Below are positions 1 to 10,316 of a stretch of DNA of 64,000 nt, piece after piece. Position numbers and translations under genes: made by a program. Source of the DNA: Sceloporus undulatus. Lineage: Eukaryota; Chordata; Lepidosauria; Squamata; Phrynosomatidae. The notes below the pieces were generated by a model, which was not told where the DNA came from, searched no databases, and saw only the letters and a program-made list of their open reading frames with translations. The first letter of the stretch is position 1. Each line of letters opens with the position of its first letter. The stretch is taken from positions 18,269,020-18,333,019 of the forward strand of contig NC_056528.1 in NCBI RefSeq assembly GCF_019175285.1, given 5' to 3'.

Positions 1-48
1 GAATGTTGTGGATGGGACAAAAAACGTTCAACCACTTCTATAAGGGTA

Positions 49-259
49 CAGTGGGACCTTGGTATCTGTTGGGGTTTGGTTCCAGGAACCCCTATGGATA
101 CCAAAATGTGTGGGTGCTCAAGTCCCATTATATACAATGGCATAGTAAAATGGTGTCCCTGATATAAAATGGCAAAATCAAGACTTGCTTATTGGAATTT
201 ATACAAATTATATTGTCAAGCCACAGAAAAAAAATCCATGGATACAGAGGGCTGGCTAT
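49..259 (+). mobile_element. Tigger-like (pogo/mariner) MITE
   Basis: It starts TA|CAGTGGGACCTTGGTATC and ends ...ATACAGAGGGCTGGCT. The internal text (GGATACCAAAAT, TATAAAATGGC) is the same as in the copies at 14290, 20515, 22426, 28383 and 44091, and resembles mammalian MER2/Tigger short elements. Confidence 0.8.
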
Positions 260-1164
260 AGTTACATACACAAAGTTTTCTGGTCATTGTCTACCACCAT
301 CCCCAGCTTATTTTAAAAGGGATGTCATTGCCTAAGAACTTCAGTTTTGGTTGTAAAGGACAATGATAATGAGATTTCAGGTTTAAATAAACATGGAAGA
401 AAAATTCTCATCATCCTACCTCCTGATCATCTGGTTATCTTCTGGGATGTTTTAAACCTATGGCTCAAGAACGGGCCAAGGTTGCTTCTCGGCCTCAGGC
501 ACCTGCCCATGGTGTGCAAACTCACACTTCGTCAATGGGGCTATGAATTATTGGAAGCTGTCGTTGAGCAGAGAATGGGGTAATCGCTGATAAAAGTTAT
601 GGTTCCCGGTGGGCTGCTTGACTGCATTTCTCGCTCACGCAGCTGCGGCGTGGCTGGATTTGCAGTCCTGGGAAATGAGCCCATAATATTCGGGCTGCCT
701 GCGCACACGTGTGCATTCAACACTTTGCAAGCGACATGGTTTTCTTCACGTCCCAGACAGACACCACAACTTCGGTGTCCTTGGATCGCAGGCTTTCTTC
801 GAGTGGCCTAATCTGGTATTAATTTCAACAGCGTGCCTGCTGTACCGAAACGTTCAAGTAGATCAGGTACAGAATGGTTTGTAGGTCCGTTTGTTTCAAC
901 CTGGGAGCCAAGCCCAAATGAAATTAGATTTAATTCCAAATAAGCAGGTCCATTATTGCACTGTGGGGATTGTGTGTATACTTGGCAGGTAAATGGTTGA
1001 CTATTCCATCCTTGTATGTGAGGACAAATCAGTTCCGTAGTTTACCCCCTGCTATAGGAGAACACCTGTTTTTGAGCTGCTTTTGCTTGTTATTTGCACA
1101 TTCTTAAGTGTTTTGGGAAATAATTCTGAAAAAATAATGCCTGGAATTCACATTTATGAATGCT
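260..1164. other. Unassigned sequence in MYMK intron 2 / gene body
   Basis: No repeat family or exon is recognised. E-box-like CACCTG (500-505), CAGCTG (640-645) and CACGTG (706-711) occur. MYMK exon 3 was looked for on the minus strand and not found. Confidence 0.4.
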
Positions 1165-1647
1165 TTGTCTACATGGATAATTTACCCCAAGCTCCCCCTG
1201 AGTGCACTGCATCTTGCTTATACGACGTAGGAGCAAACCCCTGAATTGGGGCCAGGCTGTCTTCATGATGCCTGCTCCCAATTTGGGGCTTCTTCCCCTA
1301 ATCCACATTTAAACAACTCACCAATTGCTGTAGGGTTTCAGCAACAATGATGGCTCCCTTTTCACTTGCAATCCCTGCAAATTCCCCGGTGCCGCTGTTA
1401 TGGGCATGAGTTGCTCTGAAGTCAGAACAAGGCGCCCAGAGTCGATAATGTTGCTGGGCACCTTATTCTGACCTCAGCAGTGAAGCTGGGTAATGCATGG
1501 GAAGTGCGTGGGAAGGCAGCCATCCATCGTCACTGAAGAAAGAACCAAAACCTTGCAAAGTAAGAGGTGATTTCGAGGAGAATTTGGGGCCAGAATACTC
1601 TGGGAGTAGCCCAGAATATTCTGGTAAGTGTAGATGAGCCCTTAGAG
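1165..1647 (+). mobile_element. ~480-bp interspersed DNA element, copy 1
   Basis: It begins near TTTGTCTACATGGATAATTTACC and ends near AAGTGTAGATGAGCCC. It is clearly related to 19108-19603 along its whole length and, inverted, to parts of 29412-29862. Its class is not known to me; short imperfect terminal inversions suggest a non-autonomous DNA transposon. Confidence 0.6.
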
Positions 1648-2140
1648 TTACATGTTTGTAGCCAATTTTGTATTCACAATCCCTATGTATTCAATAATGC
1701 CAGGAATATGTAGGGTTTGTAAAATTGTAAAAATTACTGAGAACTATGGGAGTCTGGTCTCCTTGATCTAAGCAATTCCCCGAACATTTAAAGATGTCGA
1801 AACATCCCAGTCTCCCCATCTTTCTTTGGGTAACAAGTGATCTCTAGTGCGGTGAGGAATTACAACAGGGAACTGTTCTTGAACAGCCTTGGCTCGTTCT
1901 TGGCTCCCTTTGGATACTATCTCATGTGGCTGAGATTCACCATCTCTCAGCAACCAAGCTACGCAGTTCTACTTTTCTACTGTATCATCTATCGCACCAA
2001 CTTCCCAGTCTTTTATGGCTGGCAAGGTGCATATGCAACTCCTGGCCATCCCTGTATTGCCTTACTAATATGCCTGCAGTGCTTCACAAGGTGGCAAGAA
2101 CAAGAGAGATGTTTTCCTCCTTCCTCCTGTCTTTAGGTCC
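1648..2140. other. Unassigned sequence between repeats in the MYMK gene body
   Basis: Both strands carry a short open frame (about 60-100 codons) near 1768-2136 with no recognisable family, in an intronic position. Nothing else is seen. Confidence 0.35.
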
Positions 2141-2278
2141 GTGATTCCCAAACACTGGTCCCCCAGTTGTTTTGGAGTTCAGCTCCTAGAAGCCCCAAGA
2201 CAGCTTGGCCAGCTGTCAAGGATTTTGGGAGATGAAGTCCAAAACATCTGGAGGACCAAAGTTTGGGGATCACTGTAA
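2141..2278. mobile_element. Short palindromic MITE (TTGGGAACCACTG family)
   Basis: Left arm GTGATTCCCAAACACTGG and right arm CCAAAGTTTGGGGATCAC are inverted copies, with a shared core about tttggagttcagctcc. The same family is at 15913-16047 and 40752-40892. Confidence 0.75.
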
Positions 2279-2461
2279 GTTTAGATGATTCCTCAGACGG
2301 TTCTTGAGAAAACCAATCTCTCTCTGAAAAGAAGAGAAATGTTCTTCCATATTACTTTTTGTTACAGCTAGCTTTCTTCAGCTGCAACCATGATCCTTAG
2401 CGCTCCAAATATATCTCAGCATTGCAGCTCTCCTCCAAGAAAAATCAATTGAATTCCTTAC

Positions 2462-2576
2462 CTATCAGTGACACCCACATGGATAAAGCGGTCCCATAAA
2501 TGCTGAAATACTCCAGGAGATCGTATTGCATGAAACAGAGAATGGCTAAACCAGGTCCGTCGCACGCATGGTAAAT
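2462..2576 (-). CDS. MYMK: MYMK coding exon 2
   Basis: This exon is 115 nt, 38 codons plus one base. The acceptor reads TTTCCCAACAG|ATTTAC and the donor CTGATAG|GTAAGG. It encodes IYHACDGPGLAILCF and LEYFSIYGTALSMW. The HxxCD signature is typical of the TMEM8/CREST family. Confidence 0.94.
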
Positions 2577-2638
2577 CTGTTGGGAAATCATTTGTATGTT
2601 TGCTTAGTCCGTTTTCTTATTTCTGGCCAGTATTTTGT

Positions 2639-2669
<31 letters not shown>

Positions 2670-2790
2670 CATGCACTTCAGTCATGCCCTTTGTCATAAG
2701 ATTTTAGGGGAGTGTACAAAAGAAACAATTGCAAACACTTCCAGATTAAAAAATTATATAATTTCAACTAAACAGGAACATATTAAATGC

Positions 2791-2824
<34 letters not shown>

Positions 2825-5800
2825 GTACCTTCAAGTTGTTTCCGACTTATGGAGACCCTAAGTCATGGGGTTTTAAATGTAGCAACAGTTAAAACCACTT
2901 TAAAAGCCACTAGCAAAGTTTTCCTGCCTTTCTCAAAAGTTATATTGAAGCAATCGAACGGATAAGAGTTGCTTTAATTAATATATTGTTTCTATAACTT
3001 CAAAATTGCAATAAAAGAAACCACTAGCTGTATAAAAATACAGTGGTACCCCGGGTTACGAATTTAATTCGTTCCGCCGCCGCGTTCGTAACCCGAAATC
3101 CTTCGTAAGCCGAAAAAGCCATAGGCGCTAATAGCGAAAGCCGCGATTTCATGCGAAAAAGCGCCGAAAAGCACCAAAAAATTTTTCGTAACCCGAAATA
3201 ACCTTCGTAACCCGGAACAGTTTTTTTCTATGGATTTTTTTTCGTAACCCGGAAATTTCGTAAGGCGGCGCATTCGTATCCCGGGGTACCACTGTAGCAG
3301 TAAAAAGACCAATAACACTACAAGCTGGAAGAGGCTGCATGCAGTTTGCTTTTGCTTGAGTCTACAGGGAAAGGCAAGATTTCCCCTCTATTCCTTTCCC
3401 TGCTGCTGAGTCAATTGAGTGCAAACTGCTTTTGCAAATGAAAATACACATCCTCCAACATTTCAAGATGAAAACCAGTACATGTGTTGCAACATTGCAA
3501 CATTGCAGTGTGGTCAGGATGGCAAAAGTTAGAAGAATCCACAGCAGTTTGCTTTTGCCTGAGCTAACTGGGAAAGGCAATATTCTCCTCCTTCCTCTCT
3601 TTCCTCCCTGCTGCTTTTCTATGTTGAACTGAGGTCCAAAATACACTGCAGAAACAATCCAGCTGGAGACCGAAAGTGGGAGGAGGTGAGAGGAACCGGG
3701 ACATTTTAAAAGCTGCTGGGAAAGTGGGATGGCAGAGGATTATTTGGGACTTTCCCTGCCATGTTGGGACAGTTGGAGGGCATGCAGGAGCATATAAAGG
3801 TTAGAATGGGACGTCCGAGGCTTTTGCTTGCTGCAGACGACCTCTTTGGACTGGAGTCAATGCAGACGTCAGAGTTGGTGGTCCGGTCCCAGCATTACAG
3901 GATCAGTGTTCTTGCAGAGGACGTTTCGTTCTAGCCCCCAAAGCCATATTTTATCCTGCTTGCTTGTTAAAGTCTGCTGAAGTCTGGAAGCAAAGCCAGG
4001 ATTCAGGAGCCAAGTGAAGGCAGAGGATTCTTACTGTTCTTGTCCTTGTTAATATCATTTGCTAACATTTTAGACATTCTGAAAGATTGCATGTTACATC
4101 GAAGGTTTTATTTGACGGGTCACAGCTCTCTTGTTAGTCTCAATTAAGAAAGCTTAAAAGTCATTTGGTTATGGCTATATGGATTTTTGTGGTTTGAGTG
4201 TTGGACTACAACTCTGAAGACCAGGTCTGATTCCCAGTTCGGCCATGAAACCCGGTGGGTGACTTTGGGCAAGTCACATTCTCTCAGCCTCAGGGAAGGT
4301 AATGGCAAACCTCCCCTGAACAAAGCTTGCCAAGAAAACCCATGATAGGGTTGCTATAAGTCAGAAACACTTTAATGCAAGCAGAATGCACACGTAATCC
4401 AAATTAGCACACACATCCATGCATAATGCACATCCATTTGCAATGGTGTCGCATCACACAGCTCCAGTCTTGCAACCTTGCAATGAATGTACTAGAGAAA
4501 AATATCCAACCACTTTGGTAGGAGGACTGATGCTTGTGTAAGGCGCCAACAGAATTCCACCCAAACATAGATAAAAGCACATACAAAGGCATAGGGGAAA
4601 TGTGTAGGATGAAAAAATGAAGGAGAAACTTGGAGAATAATTGTTGGTAATGTGGAAGGCAGTGGAAAAAGAGAAGAACAAAACTACAGGTGGACTCATT
4701 CAAAGAAGCCACAGTCCTGTGTTTGCAAGATTATATGGCTTGTATTGCTTACTTCAAATGGAAGTTTGAATTGTAAAAGCAGTTTGCATGGACAAGGGGA
4801 GAGGAGGGAGTCGAATGTTCCCCTCTTCCCCGGTAGGCTTGGGCAAAAGCAAACTGCTGCAACCTTTCTTAGCTTGCGTGTCTTTCCTCATTCATAACTT
4901 TTGCCCTCTTGACCCCACTCTGATGTCGGTCGGCCCTGCTTGTCCGGGTTTGCATCTGTGAAACGTTGGAGGCTATGGGTGTGTATGAGTGGATAACTGA
5001 GAAATCTGGTAACGCAAAGGAGGGAGGCAGACTATATGCACAGATGTTTCTGGCTGTTGCAGGAGCACTTGTCTGGGGTTCCACGTGCTTTCGCTGGTCT
5101 GAAGAATTTCCTGTTGGGGAAAAGAAAGAGGAGGAGGAGGACTGTAGGCTGGAAGCAGAGATGGGGCTACTTTCCCTTGGGTCACAGCCACAGCCGCAGA
5201 AGAACCTGGCCGAAAGGTTACCAGCAGCTGCATCTCTCTTCCTTTCTCTCCACCCTCAATTCTATTCGTTTTAATATGCAGCTGGAGGCCCAGCTGGACA
5301 TGAGAGCAAATTTCGTCAAAGAAAACCCGACTGGTTGTGAAATACAAAATAGCAGGGTTAGAAATATATGCGAAACAGCGAGAAGAAAAAAATTGGACTT
5401 GCCATCTCATTTCCATACCCAAAAGATTTCAAATCTGAATTGACATTCTCACATACCAAGGGCATATATAGGTTTGTCCCTGGCTTTCCACTCCACCCAA
5501 TGCATCTGAGGAAGTAACTCAGATGGAGGAAGTAATTCAGAAGCCAACTTCTTTCTTCCAGTTAGTCTCAAAGGTGGTCCAAGATCTCTCTATATATACT
5601 GATTCTGCAGACTAACACAGCTATATCTTTGAATTCTGCAGCAAGAATAAAGAGCGTGAATCCAGAATCAGGAGTCTGTTTGGGGTGAGCTAGTTAGAGA
5701 ATGCCTACAGATCCCAGGATTCTCTAGGACAGGGCCATGACAGTCAAAGCATTCTTATACTGCATTTATTCTGCAGTGTGGCAGCAGCCTTAGGGAGGTG

Positions 5801-6655
5801 GGATGAGGAATACTTCATCTAGCCTGTTTGCTTCTAAGCAGAAGAAGGATGCAGAGCAGAGCAGAGGATGAGTCCTGGCACAAGGAAGAAGCAAACTAGA
5901 ACTTTATCACACAGGGGAAATCAGGGGTTTAAACGGACATTACCCCGTGAAAATCCTGTGATCTTGTGAATAATTTGTTGCTGGTTATTACCTGATCATT
6001 GCCTCTTTAATCGCAACTTGTGTGAAAATTTTCACCACGCTCATGCAATTTTCCTGGGATAATGTTAGTTCAAAGCCCTGCTTTCCCCCATGTGATAAAG
6101 TATTAAGTCAGTAGAGTCCCTCCCTGGAGAGTCTTTGCAAGTGGCATCAACAAATCAGTTAAGCCGTGGAAAAATATAGCAAGCTGCTGCTTTTGTAGCT
6201 GAGCTGGAGATTTGCACCAAGCCCTTTCTTCTCACAAAACTGGAGAATTTGCATTTTCATCTCCTGCCTGGAAATGGCTCCTGAAAACTGAAGTCTCTGG
6301 ACCTGACCCCGAGATATAGCAGCCCTAGGGCCAAAAGATCATGAAAAAGGAGTCCAGCTTTAAGATTTCTTATGCATATCTAAAATATACATACGATAAA
6401 CACAGTCAATTCTCTCCCTCTCCTGCCCCACTTAAAAAGATCTCTTATCATAAGAAGATAATTGGGAATGGGAGTTGGTTGGGGAGGTGGGTCGGGAGGA
6501 GGTGGAAATGAGATTCTTACCGATACAAAGAACATGGTGAAGAAATAGACCATGGCTTCCATGTGGAATTGCCTCTTGGCTGCAATGCTGATTGTCGGGA
6601 GGAAAGCCAGGCTGCTGACTGTTGGCAGGAGCAACTTGGCAACCAGAGAACCCAT
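2462..6655 (-). CDS. MYMK: Myomaker (TMEM8C), N-terminal coding exons 1-2; gene runs off the left edge
   Basis: Myomaker is a multi-pass plasma-membrane protein of the TMEM8/CREST superfamily that drives hemifusion of myoblasts during muscle formation. Two exons are seen: 6521-6655 (residues 1-45) and 2462-2576 (residues 46-83 plus one base). Together they encode MGSLVAKLLLPTVSSLAFLP, then an AAKRQFHMEAMVYFF block, then IYHACDGPG and LEYFSIYGTALSMWVSLI. This matches my memory of vertebrate myomaker almost residue by residue. The first intron is 3,944 bp (2577-6520) with GT..AG ends and phase 0; the second has phase 1. Human myomaker is 221 residues, so about 60% of the protein lies left of the window. 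I searched 1-2461 for the next exon (ALADFDEPKRS in human) and did not find it. The gene is divergent from ADAMTSL2, as I recall for human. Confidence 0.93.
2639..2669. repeat. (GATA)n microsatellite
   Basis: Seven near-perfect TAGA/GATA units in MYMK intron 1. Confidence 0.95.
2791..2875 (-). mobile_element. 3' end fragment of tRNA-headed SINE with (GTT)n tail
   Basis: Eleven GTT units (ACAAC-type tail on the other strand), then TTCAAGTTGTTTCCGACTTATGG, the standard 3' body of this SINE. The head is missing. Confidence 0.8.
3041..3297. mobile_element. Complete palindromic mariner/Tigger-like MITE with TA duplication
   Basis: TA|CAGTGGTACCCCGGGTTACG at the left and ATCCCGGGGTACCACTG|TA at the right form long inverted ends. 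The interior is built of repeated TTCGTAACCCGA units. It is CpG-rich and looks young. Confidence 0.88.
3450..3786 (+). mobile_element. CCCTCCAAC-ended MITE family, near full-length
   Basis: It begins ATCCTCCAACATTTCAAGATG and ends TTGGGACAGTTGGAGGGCATG. The internal signature GCAGTTTGCTTTTGCCTGAG is found in about ten places in the window. A partial copy precedes it at 3330-3440. Confidence 0.7.
4187..4373 (+). mobile_element. tRNA-headed SINE
   Basis: The order is GTGGTTTGAGTGTTGGACTA, a B-box-like GATTCCCAGTTCGGCC, then GGGCAAGTCACATTCTCTCA and a CTATAAGTCAGAAAC 3' body. Confidence 0.85.
4745..4980 (-). mobile_element. CCCTCCAAC-ended MITE fragment
   Basis: It contains GGGCAAAAGCAAACTGCTGC and GTGAAACGTTGGAGGCTATG, the inverted form of the family's left half. 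Confidence 0.6.
5560..5642 (+). mobile_element. Fragment of repeat with AGTTAGTCTCAAAGGTG signature
   Basis: CAGTTAGTCTCAAAGGTGGTCC, then GCAGACTAACACAGCTATATC. Related pieces are at 39595-39690, 40076-40138 and 50297-50372. Confidence 0.5.
5901..6101. mobile_element. MITE with ACTTTATCACAC ends
   Basis: The left end ACTTTATCACACAGGGG and right end CCCCCATGTGATAAAGT are inverted repeats. It is related in its ends to the element at 15168-15472. Confidence 0.75.
6521..6655 (-). CDS. MYMK: MYMK coding exon 1
   Basis: This exon is 135 nt, 45 codons, ending in phase 0 at a TCG|GTAAGA donor. The ATG at 6653-6655 is chosen because MGSLVAKLLLP aligns with the known N-terminus of myomaker. The exon encodes the first membrane segment (about residues 5-25) and the start of the second. 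The frame stays open upstream through a pyrimidine tract but has no upstream ATG. Confidence 0.94.
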
Positions 6656-6689
6656 TGGAAGGAGGACGATGCTTTTGCTGGGGAAGAGA

Positions 6690-6979
6690 CAGCTGAGAAG
6701 GAAAAGAAGAAGGAGAAAGAGAAGGAAAAGGAGAAGGAGAAAGAGAAGGAAAAGGAGAAAGAGCAAATCTCAGAGAGATCTGGAGAACACCGAGTTGCAG
6801 TGGGGCTCCCAGTTTCTCTGGTTCTTGTGTCCTCCAAACAAGACAACTGGTTGGGGTGAAATTTGGGGGAGTGTGTATTAAAGTTTAAATGCCCAAATGG
6901 CTCTCCCATTGCAGTCATCATGACAGGTGTCAGTAGAAGGCCACAAGTGTGGTGGCGCACAGCTGACGGCTGGCATGTG
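6690..6979 (-). promoter_or_regulatory. MYMK: Candidate MYMK promoter / 5' UTR region with E-box cluster
   Basis: Six CANNTG E-boxes lie within 325 bp upstream of the MYMK start codon: CAGCTG 6690-6695, CAACTG 6844-6849, CAGGTG 6924-6929, CAAGTG 6944-6949, CAGCTG 6960-6965 and CATGTG 6974-6979. The last four fall in 56 bp. An AT-rich TATA-like stretch (6875-6890) lies between the cluster and the gene. Myomaker transcription is known to depend on MyoD and myogenin binding to E-boxes. The transcription start is not visible, so assignment as promoter is inference. Confidence 0.45.
6697..6763 (-). repeat. CT-rich tract just upstream of MYMK ATG (GA-rich on plus strand)
   Basis: About 67 bp of imperfect GAAAAG/GAGAAG units on the plus strand is an almost pure pyrimidine tract on the MYMK sense strand, 42-108 bp before the ATG. 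It is probably 5' UTR or core promoter. It is open in frame with MYMK and would encode a Leu/Phe run, but no ATG begins it. Confidence 0.75.
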
Positions 6980-7225
6980 AGATGCAAACACGCGCAGGCA
7001 GGCTGTCCTTGCGGTCTTTCAGCAAACCATTGCAAAGACCAACAGGACAAATGGCTCATTCAGAAATCTCCCCCCCCAAACTTGCCCATTTGGAGTTTGG
7101 TAGGTTTGTAAATAGAACGCAGTGTGTGCGAGTGAGAGACCGTTTGAACTCAGCCGTTGGTTCCTGAATGCATGAGCACGGATTTCTATTCTTGCACTGA
7201 TGATAATGGCGAAAGTAATGATGTG

Positions 7226-7510
7226 GCCAAGAGGTGATATGATAGCCCTGTTTAAATATTTGAAGGGATGTCATATTGAGCAGGGAACAAGCTTGTTTCC
7301 TGCTGCTCCAGAGACTAGGACATGGAGCAATAGATTCAAGCTAAAGGAAAAGAGAGTGTGATGGAGTCTCCTTCTTTGGAGGTCTTTAAACAGAGGTTGG
7401 ATAACCATCTGTCGCAGGTGCTTTGACTGTGTCTTCCTGCATGGTAGAATGGAGTTGGACTGGGTAGCCCTTGGGATCTCTTCCAACTCCATGATTCTAT
7501 GATTCAACAT
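7226..7510 (+). mobile_element. CR1 LINE 3' end
   Basis: GGTGATATGATAGCCCTGTT, then GGAGTCTCCTTCTTTGGAGG, then CAACTCCATGATTCTATGATT. This is the CR1 3' UTR with its octamer tail. It is a 5'-truncated copy upstream of MYMK. Confidence 0.85.
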
Positions 7511-7626
7511 CATCTCATGGACAACCTTTCCTAGCAAAATACTCACATGTAGGACAGATGTGTGGTGGATATAATGGGGACTGGAGATAAGAGAGATGGA
7601 TTATGCACACCCTGCAATATTTTGCA

Positions 7627-7775
7627 GATGAGAAGTGGGATGTGTGTGGCCAACCAACACCAGAGTGTGGCCAAATTTGCAAAGGTTATTAATGAGGAAG
7701 AGTGGACAAGCTAGGACAGGCTGCAGCAGTTGGCTTTTGTCTGAACCTGTTTGGAAGGGAAAGAATCTGCCCACT
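7627..7775 (+). mobile_element. CCCTCCAAC-ended MITE fragment
   Basis: CTGCAGCAGTTGGCTTTTGTCTG and preceding text match the middle of the family. Confidence 0.5.
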
Positions 7776-7978
7776 CCTAGTTTTGGTTTCCAGACCTTTT
7801 ACCTTCTTGGGTGCCCTATTGCCACTTCAAGCCCTTCATGTGAATAATACTCCACTACCCCTTCGAGAACAACTGTTGAGCGTAACTGTTTCCGTATTTT
7901 GGACCTCACTGGTTGACTGTGAGTAAATGCTATCTCCAAACAGTTTGCTGGCTGAAGTGAATCATCTGGAAGACAAGT

Positions 7979-8182
7979 TTTTGTTGTTGTTGTGTGCCTT
8001 CCAGTCATTTCCAGCCCATGGTTTTTTTTCTTGGCCAGATTTGTTCAGAGGGGAATGGCCTTTGCCTTCTTCTGAGACTGAGAGAGCATTACTTGTCCAA
8101 GATCATCCATTGTTGAGTAAGGATCTAAACCCTGGTCTCTAGTCTTTGCCCAAGACTCAAACCACTACACCATGCAAGCTCT
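7979..8182 (-). mobile_element. tRNA-headed SINE with (GTT)n
   Basis: TTGTTGTTGTTGTGTGCCTTCC (tail side) to CTCAAACCACTACACCATG (tRNA-like head), inverted relative to 4187-4373. Confidence 0.85.
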
Positions 8183-8326
8183 CCTTTACTTCATACTCTT
8201 AATGATAACACCAGAGACCATCCATGTATCTCAGGTTTTGGCCTGGAAACCGCAGAGATGATCCTAAACTGGCAACCCTATCCCTGCCTCTGATGTGCTC
8301 TTCTTCAGCTTTGTTATTGTTGTTCA

Positions 8327-8475
8327 TAGAATCATAGAATCATAGAATCGTAGAGTTGGAAGAGACCACTAGGGCCATCCAGTCCAACCCCCTGCCATGC
8401 AGGAAATCCAAATCAAAGCATCCCTGACAGATGGCCATCCAGCCTCTGTTTAAAGACCTCCAAGGAAGGAGACTC
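8327..8475 (-). mobile_element. CR1 LINE 3' end
   Basis: ATCATAGAATCATAGAATCG, then GGCCATCCAGTCCAACCCCC and AAAGACCTCCAAGGAAGGAG. It abuts a SINE at 8476. Confidence 0.9.
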
Positions 8476-8693
8476 TATAAGTTATTTCCAACTTATGGCG
8501 ACCCTAAGGTGAACCTATCATGGGGTTTTCTTGGCAAGGTTTGTTCAAAAGAGGTTTGCCATTGCCTTCCCCTGAAGCTGAGAGCATGTGACTTACCCAA
8601 AGTCACCCAATGGGTTTCATGGCTGAGCTGGGAATCAAATCTTGGTCTCCAGAGCCATAGTCCAACACTCAAACCGTTACGCCACACTGGCTC
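8476..8693 (-). mobile_element. tRNA-headed SINE
   Basis: From GTTATTTCCAACTTATGGCG to CAAACCGTTACGCCACACTGG, with the complement of a B box in the head. Confidence 0.88.
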
Positions 8694-8977
8694 TATCTTT
8701 GTTACTCACCATTATTTATTTCTGGTCCTGGTGCTGAGCTCAACGTCTTTTCCATGCAAATGTCAGCCCCGATTTCCCCCTTAAATTTATTGATTTTTTA
8801 TTTCCAAAGCCTAATAAAGATGTGGCAGTGGAGACTGTCTTCTTGTTCCTGTTGTTAAATGACTGGAAATCTTTCCCCACCAACCACAAATGACATCAGA
8901 AAGTACTCAGTTTAGGTTTTGATCTGTCCTTTCTGACCAGCCTGTTTCAACTCAGCACTCTATGTACAGAGGTGCTG

Positions 8978-8979
<2 letters not shown>

Positions 8980-9014
<35 letters not shown>
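8980..9014. repeat. (CA)n microsatellite
   Basis: About 17 CA units. Confidence 0.97.
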
Positions 9015-9015
<1 letters not shown>

Positions 9016-9081
9016 CATTGCACTGCTGTGGATGGCAAGTCCCCTGGCCAACTATTTCTCTCAATTTTTATTATGATTGTT

Positions 9082-9082
9082 A

Positions 9083-9118
<36 letters not shown>

Positions 9119-9121
9119 AAA
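9082..9121. repeat. (AAAG)n microsatellite
   Basis: About ten AAAG units. Confidence 0.97.
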
Positions 9122-9426
9122 ACAACTTTATTACAAGCCTTCTGCTTTTCTCCTTCCTTGGGACTAATATCTTTTCCTTGGAACCGTGCTCAGATTCTTA
9201 GCATCCTTTTCAAGACAGCTGTTCAGATGAAGAAGGGAGAAGGAATGCGAGGCAGGCAGGAGGATGAGAAACTTGCCCTGTGATTTTGGGCTCTGACCGA
9301 GTTGCAGTGATATGCGCTACTGTCTGCATACGTCTGGCCTTTCGGAGACGCTTCTCCTCTCGAGAGTCTTGCTTTTCCTTCTGCATTTGGGGCACAGAGA
9401 CCATATAAAGCTGCACCACTGGTGGA

Positions 9427-9648
9427 TGTGCCTCCAAGTTGTTTCCGACTTATGGTAACCTTAAGTCATGGGGTTGCCTAGGCAAGATTTGTTCAGAGGA
9501 GGTTGGCCAGGGCCTTCCCCTGAGGCTGAGAGAGTGTGACTTGCCTAAGGTCACCCAGTGGGTTTATATAACCAAGCTAGGATTTGAACCCTTGTCTCCA
9601 GAGTTGTAGTCCAATGCTGAAACCACTATGTCATGCTGACTCTCTGTC
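9427..9648 (-). mobile_element. tRNA-headed SINE
   Basis: CCTCCAAGTTGTTTCCGACTTATGG to GAAACCACTATGTCATGCTGAC. Confidence 0.88.
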
Positions 9649-9910
9649 CTGTACGTATGTAGTGTCCTGGCACACTACACACATTATAACATTAGCTAAC
9701 CCCCCAGCCCCATGAGGGCTTTCTTGGCCAGTTCATCACATCTCTTTTCTGGTTCCCATTCTATATTCCAACACTCCCATAACCATTCATATGGTTATCT
9801 ACTCACCTTGGCTTTAGGCAACATCTTTCCTCCTGCCTTGCCCCTCAATGGCCATCATTAAAACCATATTTGTCAGAATACCTAGGAGAAAAGGAGGAAG
9901 CTAAATAAGT

Positions 9911-10316
9911 ACCATATATACTTGACAATAAGTCAACCTCATATATAAGTCAAGGACAGGTTTTGGGGCCAAAATAATGGGTTTTGATATGACCCGTGGA
10001 TAAGTCGAGGGTAAAACCTAGGGCCATGTAACAAAGGATCTAAAGGATGAAGCAAAAGAAAATAATGCCAAAGAACTTACAAAATCCCAGCAGTCATAAC
10101 TGTGCTCATACTAAAGGCTGGATGGATGAGAGAACAGAGGAGTGGTCAGTGCTTCCAAAACAGATTATGCTCTTGCCTTTCACCAGGGGATGGCTCCTTT
10201 TTAAAAAATAAGAGGTAAAGTACAGTACTAACATTGACCTGTGGATAAGTCAACCCTGTTTTTTCGGGTCAATTTTTTGACTAAAATTTCTAGGCTTTTA
10301 CATGAGTATATACAGT
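9911..10316 (+). mobile_element. ~405-bp DNA element with TATATACT ends
   Basis: ACCATATATACTTGACAATAAG at the left and CATGAGTATATACAGTA at the right. Its interior (AAAACCTAGGGCCATGTAAC and neighbours) matches the inverted copy at 26887-27292. Confidence 0.7.

Noticed and set aside
1837-2136. 99-codon frame with aromatic-rich text
   Set aside because: Intronic to MYMK on the opposite strand, no match I can name; not MYMK exon 3 on either strand.
4973-5422. 149-codon minus-strand frame overlapping a 135-codon plus-strand frame
   Set aside because: Neither has domain, splice or conservation signs, and part is MITE sequence.
6656-6766. In-frame Leu/Phe-rich extension upstream of the MYMK ATG
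   Set aside because: There is no ATG; the run comes from a pyrimidine tract, and the ATG at 6655 matches the known N-terminus.
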